Of a DNA stretch of 64,000 nt, positions 34,740-45,109 are shown one piece after another; the first letter of the stretch is position 1, and the number at the start of each line of letters is the position of its first letter. Origin of the DNA: Plazaster borealis (taxonomy: Eukaryota; Echinodermata; Asteroidea; Forcipulatida; Labidiasteridae); NCBI GenBank assembly GCA_021014325.1, contig CM037457.1:13045087-13109086 (forward strand), in the 5' to 3' direction. Below the pieces are notes generated by a model. The model did no database searches, was not told the origin of the DNA, and saw only the letters and a list, made by a program, of their open reading frames with translations. The translations under genes were made by a program, and so were the position numbers.

Positions 34740-36243
34740 GAGTACAATGATGTCAGAGATAGGCTAAAGGTTAAGTGGATTCAAGCATTTCTTGACTACA
34801 TTCTATTGGAGCTTGAACAAGCTATCCTTTCTTCAGCAGGTAGATGGGTTTAGGAGCATTTGCATATTTATGTTAGCAATTCTGGTATCACAACTAATGC
34901 CAGTGAAAGCTTCAATGCCGTCATGAAACAAGTTGTTGAGAGGAAGGAGGTCGCCCTGAACCAGCTATCATTTCTTCAGCAGGTAGATGGTTTTAAGAGC
35001 GTTTGCATATTTATGTTAACAATTCTGGTATCACAACTAATGCCAGTGAAAGCTTCAATGCCGTCATGAAAGGAGTTGTTGAGAGGAAGGAGGTCGCCCT
35101 GAACCAGCTATCATTTCTTCAGCAGGTAGATGGGTTTAGGAGCGTTTGCATATTTATGTTAGCAATTCTGGTATCACAACTAATGCCAGTGAAAGCTTCA
35201 ATGCCGTCATGAAACAAGTTGTTGAGAGGAAGAAGGTCGCCCTGAACCAGCTATCATTTCTTCAGCAGGTAGATGGTTTTAGGAGCGTTTGCATATTTAT
35301 GTTAACAATTCTGGTATCACAACTAATGCCAGTGAAAGCTTCAATGCTGTCATGAAACAAGTTGTTGAGAGGAAGAAGGTCGCCCTGAACCAGCTATCAT
35401 TTCTTCAGCAGGTAGATGGGTTTAGGAGCGTTTGCACATTTATGTTAGCAATTCTGGCATCATAACTAATGCATGTGAAAGCTTCAATGCAGTCATAAAA
35501 TGAGTTGTTGAAAGGAAGGAAGTCGCCCTGGAAAACAGGGTACATGGTTCTACCTGCACAATTTCTACTACAATGAAATTCCTTGTGGTTTTTGTAGCCC
35601 AGGAAATTTTAGGCTCAAATCGAATCTTGACAACTTAAAAAAGTAGTGGCTCTGAGACAGTTTTCCCGTACATGTTGAGTAACCCTGACACCATTGTAGA
35701 GGCTGTCATGGATGCAAAGATATAGGCCAAATAGAACCAACGAGCAATTCTGACTGCAGGAGCCAGTTAAGCCTTGCGAAAATGGTCATACAAAACAAAA
35801 GAATTACTTGTATTGCTGAGAAGATCGTATTTTTAGTTCAGGGCTCAAAGGGAAACTACTACTCTGTAACTCTCTTTCCTGCGGAGTTCTACATGTGTGT
35901 CTCTAAGGGAACTTGCTACAATATCATTGCGTGTAGGCTGGCAGTATAAGCCCAATGGAGTTAGATGCAAAAGACATGTAAATCTGTCCACTCTGAAAAG
36001 GAACAAGCGTCAGAAGAAAAGATCCTGTCGAGAAACAAAAATAGAATTGATGATTTGGACATCACTGGCCCCCCAGACTCAATTGAGGCAATGATGGCAG
36101 AAGATAAATGGAACATGAGTGAAGGATCTCCCCCATTGACACCAAATATCCCGTCATCATCATTTGTACCAAATTTCTTCCCTGTCGTAACTTCTACCCC
36201 AACACAAATGTTTTGTCATGCCACTGGCTCATTATATATATGA
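34740..36243 (+). pseudogene. MULE-type transposase with SWIM zinc finger, broken
   Basis: The frame TTNASESFNAVMKQVVERKE with VALNQL resembles the conserved 'N.ESxNAVLKxxxxWKEVP' block of SWIM-containing MULE transposases. Downstream at about 35,860-35,949 the frame YSVTLFPAEFYMCVSKGTCY followed by NIIACRLAV matches a SWIM finger (normally CxC..CxH) with the first Cys lost and His changed to Asn. The same frame continues through two stops to 36,243, with an acidic/Pro-rich tail (DDLDITGPPDSIEA). The DDE core is missing. The central block is tandemly amplified (separate entry). Superfamily assignment rests on motif recognition only. Confidence 0.55.
34812..35531 (+). repeat. 143-bp tandem repeat x 5 inside transposase coding sequence
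   Basis: The landmark CTTCAGCAGGTAGATGG recurs every 143 bp from 34,831. Each unit encodes the same stretch (GITTNASESFNAVMK, then VVERKEVALNQLSFLQQVDG). Because 143 is not a multiple of 3, each unit shifts frame, so one ORF cannot span two units fully. Copies are 95-98% alike, and the last one is more diverged. Confidence 0.95.
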
Positions 36244-36418
36244 AAGTTTCACTAATTGCAATTTATTATGATTTTCTAAAGAGAGAATAAAGAAGAAAAG
36301 ACTGGAAATTTAAACACAATGTTTGTATCATTCTTCCAATCATACCTGAACATGAGATTTCAGAGATTCAGCTGGCGAAAATTTAGCAGAACTTTTTAGT
36401 ATAACAAGTATATGTTCA

Positions 36419-36776
36419 AATGTAAAAGTTGTGAAGACGAATTTAAATTCACAGCAAAAATCGCCACCATGCTGAGAGAAGCAGAAGCAAATGTCTCAAA
36501 GCTCAAGAATGTTTCAAGGGCAATCAAGAGCATATCTCAAGGTATAAGATGATAGATCATCGCCAAAAGCTGATCAGAATGGCTGACGCTATGGAGTCGG
36601 GATGGAAGGTCATTCAAGAATATGAATCCAACCCACTGGCTTCAATTTCTGATGATGGAAAGAACATCAACCGAAAGAAAGCAAGCTTGAAGCAGCGAAA
36701 CAGAAAAGTCACAGCAAGACACAAAAGACAGCAAGTCACAGAAGAGAGAGTAAAAAAGAACATGGGCCTTCTGTGA
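36419..36776 (+). pseudogene. Retroelement gag-like N-terminal fragment
   Basis: The frame at 36,419-36,547 ends SKLKNVSRAIKSISQGIR and is followed, one frameshift on, by DHRQKLIRMADAMESGWKVI, QEYESNPLA and a Lys/Arg-rich tail to 36,776. The pattern 'RQKLIRxADxSExGWxxVxEY.x.LAxxSDDEKK' is one I recall from multi-copy retroelement gag-like proteins in marine invertebrates. It is broken and has lost its zinc-knuckle end. Confidence 0.4.
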
Positions 36777-36827
36777 AGCCACTGCGGTCATCAAGCGCAT
36801 CCCCCTCCTCCAGTTCGCCTCCATGCC

Positions 36828-37109
36828 GATCAAGGTCGTAATTTTGAAAGTCAACTTATAAAAGAGCTGTGCAAAGTATCGGGGATCAAGAAAAGCCGAA
36901 CCACTCCTTACCATCCGCAAGGAAATGGCCTCACTGAAAGATTCAATCACACATTACTCAACATGCTTGGTACTCTAGAAGCTGAACAAAAAGCAGATTG
37001 GAAACAATTGGGATATGCACCCTTTTACTTGATGTTCGGCAGGCACCTCAACCTCCCCATAGACATCATGTTCAATCTGAAGGCTGATACACTCCCATTG
37101 AGTGTATAA
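36828..37109 (+). pseudogene. Ty3/mdg4-type integrase fragment with internal deletion
   Basis: The frame starts DQGRNFESQLIKELCKVSGI, continues TTPYHPQGNGLTERFNHTLL and ends YAPFYLMFGRHLNLPIDI, then a TAA stop. This covers the second Asp and the catalytic Glu of the D,D-35-E integrase core (HPQGNGLTERFN) and the following region. Between WKQ and LGYAPFYLMFGRH the usual segment of about 20-25 residues ('AYN.T.H.STG') is missing, so an internal deletion is visible. No LTRs or reverse transcriptase lie nearby. Confidence 0.8.
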
Positions 37110-37181
37110 CCACTGAAAATGCCACCAATACTCCAGAAGAGGTTCCTAATTTCAGCCCCAGACCCAAGCGAGCTCGTAAAC

Positions 37182-37356
37182 CAGTTAATCACCTACATGT
37201 ATCATACGACTTCCTTGGCCAAACCAAGCGTAAACGAGCTCATCACACTTCATACGAAGCGTCACTTGAGGCGGGGAGGCAGCTGTGGGAAAAATGGAAG
37301 AGCCCGGAAATGGCCTTGACTAGGAGGAAAGTTTGTCTGAAACTAGCATCACTCTG
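37182..37356 (+). pseudogene. C-terminal frame after the integrase fragment
   Basis: An open frame reads about SYDFLGQTKRKRAHHTSYEA, then RQLWEKWKSPEMALTRRK, ending in TGA. It is basic and coding-like, but I cannot assign it. It is in a different frame from the integrase remnant. Confidence 0.25.
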
Positions 37357-37782
37357 AATATTTTTTGTACATATATCCCGGGCCCATAATTTGAGTTATT
37401 GTTATTAATCATTATTTTCAGTCAATGTTTTGAATTGCAACACGATTAGCTGGAAATTGAAATATGGTTGTTTTTGAAGTCAATGATGATGAGTATTTGT
37501 ATATTCATATTGGTGTGTTTATTGCTGCATATTTATTTTCACAACTTCTTGATATGTGCAAGATTATTGAACTGCCTCTATATATAAGGTAATACAGAAT
37601 ACTGTCAGAAGGTAACAAGAGACTAAGTTTACTCAGTATTATTAATGTTTTCTAATTCAAACAGAGCGTTGGTAATATAATATGTGTAATAATTTCCTGC
37701 TACTCTATAGATACACTTCAAGTCTTGGCCAGTCAGTAGGTGTGTTTGGTAAATTAGAGTATGTAACAAAACAAAAACATAG

Positions 37783-40379
37783 GGGCAATTCCACGCAAGT
37801 GCGACACGAGGGTCAAAATTTCAAAATGCTTTTTTCTCAAACATCTTTTGCAAAATTAATAGAGTATACTTTGAAGTTTCTAGAAATGAAAAAAAAAATG
37901 ATCCAGACCAAATATTTTGTAAGTTATAGCACTCTGAAGTTGACGCTACGTTAAATGGCACCAATCAGAGGTAAGAACACAAAACTTAGTTCTTTAGGTA
38001 TTTTTCATTTATCTAATGACACTTATTTTATTTTGTTTGGTTAAAATAACAACTCTCAGTGTCCATCTTTAGGAAAATAACTTTAATTAATATGAAATTA
38101 ATGTTAGATACCTAGAATGTGCCGTCAAATGAGTGCTTATGTTAGGCTTAGTGTAATGTCAGTCACAAAAAATTAAGATTTTTTTCATAAAAGTATACAT
38201 GAAAGCAATTAAAATCTGCCCTTCATTATTTTCTTAGTATGGGGTCAGGGTAGAGCAATAATGTTATCAAGCGGGTAAATAATTGTTGTTTAATTTTTTT
38301 AATTAATTGAACAAAAGTGTAATGTCAGTCACACGTAATGTCAGTCACGACATTGTAATGTCAGTCACATTTTTACATGAGTCAATGGAAAAGATTTTAA
38401 ACAGTGGATTGACTGATAACTTGTGTATTACTTACAATGCAACTAAAATGAAGGTCATATAATCCTGAAACAATGCTCTTGGATTTGTTAATTTGTATTT
38501 ATAATCAAATTTATCCATCTTTTACAGGTAAGTGAAAAACATGGATTTGTAAGGTGAAATGTACTCAATACAAAGGCACATTATTTATCGTGAATATTTG
38601 TCATTGATCGAAGTAAAAGTAATACTTTTTTTTTTTAGATAGGGTCATAATTACTACAAGAGTCTCCCACTACACAAGTTTTACAAGAGAGTAAGGAGGA
38701 TACTACAAGACAGCAGCAGAGATGGGCTGAGTGCAGGAAAACAAAAAGACAAAAAGAGGAGCTCAAGCTATAAAATAAGACTGAATAGAAGAAACTCTGA
38801 ACAGAGAGATGTAATCAAAATAGAGAGAGGGTATCCAGATGTCATAATCTTAAGAAGCAGAGAGCAGCACAATCAGCTGATCCATCTCCTTCAAAGTTGA
38901 GGATACTTTAACATCTCCTACATACACTAGATCGACTTGATGGATACAGATGGATACATAGTGCTGTTTTGATGGGAAGGACAAGACTTTTTTGTGGAAT
39001 ATTGTACTTGAATGCGTCCAAAGTAAATGTGAACTGATCTGCTACTCCACCAAGGTGGAGATTACAAAGTGGTGTTGGTTGGTTCAACCTTAAATTATGT
39101 CTAGATTTAACAACACAGGCCTCAAAATATCCCACGCCACCCTCAGCAATTGCCGTGGTGCCGTGTGCTTTTTGCTTTGGTGCCCTTCTCCAATGTTTCA
39201 GTACAAATTTACATTTTCCTCACAGAGTACCCCTAACCAGAGGAAAATTGCAGTGCCCCTTCAAGAGCAATGTTCAAGGCCTGGTAACAATGTGGTAGCC
39301 AATACCTTGGAACCTGACCACCATCTGACAATGTTAGTGTTCGATTTTTTTTGTACTTCCATATATTTTGATCTAAGTACATTTTATAGATCGGCTCCTG
39401 ATGAACTACACAACTTTCTTGGTGTATTGCAAATTGAAAAAATAAAATAAATAGAATCTTACAGAATGTTGCTTACTGGTTAGGATGGAAGAGTCCATGT
39501 AATTGTTTCGATTACAATCTAGTTGGCATGTGTTTTTAGCAGTCATGTTAAATATATCCCAATGCTTGAAAATTCTGAAATAGTAGTTTTAAACTTTTCA
39601 GTCTTTTCTTCTCTCAATTTTTTCATGCATGTGAAAAGCTACATTTACACAATTGTTATTATACTGACAGAGTTTATTTTACTAAAAAAGGGAGCACCCA
39701 TATCTTCCTTCATGTATCCATTTTTGTCAATAAAAACTTCATCCCAAATTCCAAATGACAGCTTAATTTTTATCTTTAAAAAAATATTTTATGTATTTTA
39801 TAATACATTTTATCACATATAATGCATGTTTCAACCTTTAAACATATGAAAATTATAGTTATTCCCTTAATATAGCATTAAACAATTCATTGATACTTCT
39901 CTTGTTGACAGAATTTGTTTTGTTTTTGTGTTAAATTGTTGTTACTGTCATTACAGCAGATGTTATGAATGCGTAATGTCAGTCACGGTAATGTCAGTCA
40001 CGAAGGTTAATTTGCATAACTGTAAAAAAATTCATGAAGAGTTTTTCCTATCTAACTACAAGTTTTGGTTACCCTATCAGATATAATATTCATATGGATT
40101 TAGATCTGTAGCACTTTTAACTTGAAGAGAAATTTTAAAAACATACACAACACTTTTTGGTTGCGTCGCTTTTTGTAATGTCAGTCGCGGCAGTAAACAA
40201 CCCCCCTAGTCGGAAAAGCTGAACATGAAATTTCAAAGTTTCAATACTGTATTGTGTATTCAGGTCCTAGTATCCCCCATGCCAAACATGGTTCAGATGG
40301 CTGTCATTGTTTAGACATCAGAGCTGATTAGATATTCAAAATTAGTAAAAAATGTAATGTCAGTCACGCTGGAGTTGCC
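37783..40379. mobile_element. 2.6-kb DNA transposon with GGGCAATTCCA ends and 13-mer subterminal repeats
   Basis: The left end reads GGGCAATTCCACGC and the right end GCTGGAGTTGCCC, an imperfect inverted pair of about 13 bp. Both are flanked by CATAG (37,778-37,782 and 40,380-40,384), a possible 5-bp target duplication. The 13-mer TAATGTCAGTCAC occurs at 38,154, 38,320, 38,336, 38,356, 39,974, 39,989, 40,355 and, with one change, 40,176, always in the same orientation. Inside I see only decayed lysine-rich sequence at about 38,640-38,860 and no transposase. A related right end is at 61,761-61,773. Superfamily unknown. Confidence 0.7.
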
Positions 40380-41342
40380 CATAGAGAAAATCATTTGAGC
40401 TTTGTTCATGAATATTAAAACTAAATCTAAATGCCGAAGACGACATTTTCGACAGAGGGGAACAATGTGACGGTTATAAAGTCATCCCCCACAGAGCTTA
40501 CTAATTTTTCCTTTAAATGTACTAGTTTCTATCATTCATGTACATATTACTTACTGCATTTATATCCATCCGCCGATTGCTGTTTATTAATGTGTACCTT
40601 CGTAAATAATTATATTTTAGTTAAGCATGAGTCCAACACATTCACATTCACATTCACTTTCTAAATGCAAGAGAAGGAACATCGCAATTTGACTCTGCTC
40701 TCTTCTCTACATTTTTCAGATTCCGAATAAAGCCAGTTGCGCAAACTTAACGGAAAGCCTCATATGACCCTTTATTAAAGACTCCAACTAATACCATGGT
40801 GTCTTACATGATTCACCGTACCACACACCGTGTCAGTGTCAGTCAGTGCCTACCTTTGAACCCACATCCATTGTGTCAGACTTCTTTGAGACTTTGTGCA
40901 AGGTAAAAGGTTAACCTTTACTAAGTTTTTCAGTGATTATCATCTGGGGTGCGTACATACTTGCACAGATTGAAAGTTGAAGGTTTTTTTCATATTCTGT
41001 TTTTGAATCTAAAAATAAAATTTACAGCTAAACGACATTAATAGGCCTCTATGGCTATGCGTTGATGTTAACTGCAGGCAGTGTTGGGACTTTGTCAGGT
41101 CTACACCAAGTTATCAAAAGTACAATCTGAATCTGATTCAAATTTTGCTACTGTCACTGTCATGATGTCACAGCCATAGCATGAGGTAGACGTGTTTTAG
41201 ACCTTGCTATCCGACAGGCCGGAATTTCCACATTTTCTTCAATTTCAATTAACGTCAAATAAACTTAATAATCTTAAGTTTGCCTATCTTATACATATTC
41301 AAGTTTCAATGGAACAACCTTTACATCCATAATAAACCGAAA
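40380..41342. other. No gene; possible LINE 5' region
   Basis: It contains a small (ACATTC)3 run at about 40,640. The part next to the LINE ORF1 start could be its 5' UTR, but nothing proves that. Confidence 0.35.
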
Positions 41343-42255
41343 ATGCCACCACGACGAGAAAAGAAAAATGACCGGTCTAGCTCTAGCAGCACTAACGGTA
41401 CTGCAACCTTGATGGCGTCCAGCGTTAAATCGCCTGCTAACATCGGCGCATGGGCTTGCTCAACCACGGCTGTTGAAAGTGAAACCCATTCTACCGGGGG
41501 ATCTCCAAGCAGCGATTTTAACATTCTGCGTGAGGATCTTCGCACCATGATTGGAGTCATTCACTCTAAATTAGATACAGTCATCACAAATCAGGTAAGT
41601 ATTCTTAATAGATACAGTCATCACAAATCAGCTAAGTATTCTTAATAGAGTGTCCACTATAGAGGAGAAGCAAGCTGGGCTTGAAGCAGCAGTCAGTTTC
41701 GCATCTGACTCCATTGAAACGCTTCAAGAGCAGGCCAATGTTACAACCACTAACTTTGCCAAATATGACAAACAGCTGCAAGAGTCTACAACCACTATTT
41801 CTGATCTCTGGGATGAGGTACTTCAACTGGAGAGACACTCTCGTAGTTTTAATCTGCGCTTTGGAGGTATCCCAGAAGAGCCTGCCAAAAACCCAGCACA
41901 TGCACTACAAGCAGTTAAGAAGCTCCTGAAAGATAACTTTGATCTTCCTGACATGGCTATTGAGAATGCTCATCGATCCGGTCACATCAAGCCAAAATCA
42001 TCCTATGACAAACCTCGTCACATCATCGCCAAATTCATCTATCGACCTGAAAGAAAACAAATCTAACACCAAGCTAAGGCTGCACTTCCATGCACTGGCA
42101 TCTTTGTGCTCCAAGATCTTCCCCAAGCTGCTGCTGTAAAGAAACAATCCCTTCATAGCATCATGAAACTTGCCTTCGATAAGGGTCAGAGGGTTGCCTT
42201 CCGTAATGGTGAACATTGGTGGCAAGGAGTATCGTACTCCTCCCTCCAACATTTC
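41343..42255 (+). pseudogene. LINE ORF1 protein, frameshifted and nonsense-mutated
   Basis: It starts MPPRREKKNDRSSSSS. A coiled coil follows, interrupted by a 37-bp tandem duplication (copies at about 41,567-41,603 and 41,604-41,640) that shifts the frame. An RRM-type core comes next: LERHSRSFNLRFGGIPEEP, AIENAHRSGHIKPK, PRHIIAKFIYRPERKQI. An in-frame TAA at 42,064-42,066 interrupts it before HQAKAALPCTGIFVLQDLP and FRNGEHWWQG. Coiled coil plus 'NAHRxG...PRxIIxKFxYRPER' is the signature of L1-type ORF1/Transposase_22 proteins. No ORF2 follows; the frame instead enters a fragment of the RRM/CCHC family. Confidence 0.85.
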
Positions 42256-42302
42256 CTTGGTATGTTTCTCTATTTTGGTTTGTTTTATCAGTGTTTATGC
42301 AA

Positions 42303-42620
42303 GCCGGCCGGCAAGAAGGTAACATTCGTCAACATATTTGGAGCACCACAAGAGATGAGCGACGCAGCTGTGTCGTCCAAGCTCAGCTACTTCGGGACCA
42401 TCCTTTCTCATCGCCGGGGACACTGGCAGAGCCACTCATCTTTGTTTTTGATTGTTTTTGATTGGTGTTGAAAGATACAGAGAAGTCCATGTTTGTGATT
42501 GACCACAACTGTAAATATTGTAAATACTTTTTGTTTTTTATTGTGATCTGCATAAACTGTATGTGAAAAAACAGCCCGAATGGCTTATTAGTATTAATAA
42601 ACCAATTTAGAAACCGTACA
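42303..42620 (+). pseudogene. Internally deleted copy of the RRM/CCHC family plus its 3' tail
   Basis: PAGKKVTFVNIFGAPQEM through SSKLSYFG matches the RRM-like part of the ORF at 50,478 and, more distantly, the one at 17,768. It then jumps at about 42,408 to unrelated sequence and stops at 42,471. The zinc knuckles are gone. The following sequence has TGTAAATATTGTAAATACTT and AATAAACCAATTTA, the same 3' tail as at 19,350-19,430. It is in frame with the LINE ORF1 remnant upstream. Confidence 0.65.
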
Positions 42621-42990
42621 TGTGCTCTACGGTGGAATAAAGTAGTGTTCTTATGTTGACAATTCCCACGAAACAAATCGATATGCAGCACAAACCTTGT
42701 CTGTCAATCTGGTTTTTGCTCAGAAGAAGTCAGAGTAGTAACTCCCCACTATATCAATAAAGATCTCTCAAAATCATAATACATGTAAGTAAAATAATGG
42801 TTTATTTTTTTCTTTCAAAAGCAGCAGTGTTTTGCCATTAGGTTAGGATAGAGAGAAGAACCATAAAAAACCAAAAAACAACAGCAATATTTACAAACGG
42901 TTAAAATGTATGTTGGTTTCTATCCTTTATTTAATTACAGTATCGTGGAATGACATTATTTTTTGGCATTATTGATTTGATATGTCTTAG

Positions 42991-43092
42991 GTTGGGACCA
43001 ATCTACCGGCGTACTTGAAAAAGGTTGTTGATGCAGGCGACAGGCCCCAGCCGTTTAGTTCTGTTCTTGGCGAACGTTTCCAGCCATCGTAG
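42991..43092 (+). CDS. Candidate terminal exon, unrecognised
   Basis: After the acceptor TTTGATATGTCTTAG, a phase-0 frame of 33 codons reads VGTNLPAYLKKVVDAGDRPQ and ends RFQPS with TAG. It is plausible protein sequence in otherwise non-coding surroundings. No partner exon is identified. Confidence 0.3.
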   Translation, partial: VGTNLPAYLKKVVDAGDRPQPFSSVLGERFQPS

Positions 43093-43162
43093 ACGTTTGT
43101 CATCTTTGAAGGGCGGGCCATTTCTACTACCTCGCTATTTAAAGCTGTCGACCTTTGTTTTA

Positions 43163-43424
43163 AGGCTCCCTCTGAAGTAGTTTTTGAGAAAGAGGTAATT
43201 TCTCACTCAAATAATAAAAGACTTCAGCTGAAGCCCTTTATTATGCATCTGAAAGCACACAAAGTATTGCAACAAGGGTGCTTTTTCTGTCATTATTCTC
43301 TTGCAAATTCGATGACCAATTGAGCCCAAATTTTCCCAGGTTTGTTATTGTATGCATATGTTGGGATACACCAAGTGAGAATACTGGACTTTGACAATTA
43401 CCAAACGTGTCCAGTGCCTTTAAA
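43163..43424. mobile_element. MITE of the 12,154 family, left end missing
   Basis: It matches from GGCTCCCTCTGAAGTAG through TTTGACAATTACCAAACG to GTGCCTTTAAA. The left terminal repeat is absent. The central palindrome is replaced by a different short dyad (CTTCAGCTGAAG). Confidence 0.8.
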
Positions 43425-43508
43425 ATAATGCTTCCCTTTGTGTATTTTAATTTGTTAATATGTTTATATGCAATTTTCTTATGATTATGATAAGAAAATA
43501 AATTTGTT

Positions 43509-45075
43509 TTAGAGAATCAAACGGAGTGTACATAGTGTTTATTCAAGGAGTCTTCACAGATTATGTGAAGACTCGGCAAGGGATTCAATTTGAATTTGAT
43601 CCATGCTGACAACGTTGTCAATGGCTTTACCCCAATGATGTCAATCCCATAATATTTAACCACGGATTTGGGTTCCTTTTCAACCACAAATGGGGTCAAT
43701 TTCCCACACAAATACGAGGTTGTTTTTGTTGACCATTGTCCGTGGTCATTTTTGACAACATTGGGGTGGTGCATAGTTGACAACTAGAACGTGGTTAATA
43801 ATAACCACATCGATTAACCACATTGTGGTAACTTTTTAACCACGTTTTTTTAAGAGTGTAGACATCACATAACTAGTGAGAAAATTGACTTGCCTCCTGT
43901 TATCCAAACCCTTAAGCAAAAAATCAAGGCTATGTATCAGAGGTCCAAAACATGTGTAGGCGCTTGAGGCAAATCTTTGGGAGTGCAGTTGAACAAATGG
44001 AAAGAATCAGATTATTCAATCAAGTAACCATACAAATCAGGCAGTCCCACTAAGGGCAAATTAGACGATGAGTTAAATGATCAGCAAAATAAGCGCATCA
44101 AGGTAGAACATGAGTTGACCTCAATGACAAACAGATTTGAGGAAGCGGAAGGTAAATGACAAGAACTAGATCGTCAGGTGGATCGGTGGAAAAATCCAGT
44201 GAAAAAACAAAGAGGTCAGAGAGGTCGAGGCAAATGTAAAGTCACTTGTGAGAAATCACAGAACTACAAAAACCGAACAAAAGTCTTAAATGACATACAA
44301 AACATTGTAGAGGAAAAGACAAAAGATACTGATCTAAAACCTGTATGTTTGGAATAAGAGAACGAGAAGGGCAAATTGATCAAGGTTACAATATGTTAGA
44401 GAGAAGAACAGCTTTCGACTGAGGGTGAAATTGACAAGATGATGTTCATGTTAGATAGCTTCAATATCTCACACAAGGGGTTCCATGAAATAGCGCAACG
44501 CTACCCAAGTTTGCAAAGATTATATGCCATGAATGAAAAAAAGAAAACCATACACTCAGAGTGTTCAGTTGAAGAAATTGATTTAACTTTGGGAGATCAC
44601 AGAATAATCAGATTAGTGCGATCTTTGAAAGATTGCTTAACATGTGTATTGTCTGATCCCCAAAAATCACACTTAATTGAGCAAGGCACGGTAAAGATCA
44701 AAATCAGTGGTGATGGAACGAGAGCAATCTGTCAAAGGAATCAGTCAAAGATTGCAGCGCCAGAGGAAGCGCTTTAAGAATATAGCACACGAAGGGTCAA
44801 AAAGAAGATTTTCTTCTTGGTGTTGCATTGGATACATTAAGAAAAGGTGCATCAATGCCAGAGACGGCACATGGAATGGAGTTTTAGCAGTTAATGACAT
44901 CATTCACAGAAAGATTTTACGCTGTACGACGATTTGGTGCAGATACATTCTGCTCGCCACTTCAACACATCTGCGACGTATATATTCAACATGATAGACA
45001 CTAAGAACCCAAGCAAAATAATTGAGTATCTCCAACATAAATTTCCAGGGTTTTTTTGCCACAAGGAGAAGGCAG
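43509..45075 (+). pseudogene. Copy 1 of a transposon-borne gene segment ('SGDG' type)
   Basis: This segment is paralogous to 50,799-52,335 over its whole length. The 5' part is non-coding with dense CGTGG/CCACG dyads. From about 44,110 there are coding remnants: a coiled-coil/basic piece (RQVDRWKNPVKKQRGQRGRG), then MMFMLDSFNISHKGFHEIA, and KIKISGDGTRAICQRNQ to 44,777, then further frames with 'WNGVLAVNDII'. Several frameshifts and stops separate them. I recall 'LDxFxISxxxYHELxM...VKIKxSGDG' proteins as multi-copy transposon-associated genes in marine invertebrates, function unknown. Confidence 0.6.
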
Positions 45076-45109
45076 TGGGCTGTGTGGATTTATCTTTTCA
45101 GTTGATGAC

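Noticed and set aside
39523..39822. 99-codon plus-strand ORF inside the 2.6-kb transposon
   Set aside because: Its composition is that of AT-rich random sequence (Phe, Ile, Lys, Ser), with no domain or splice support.
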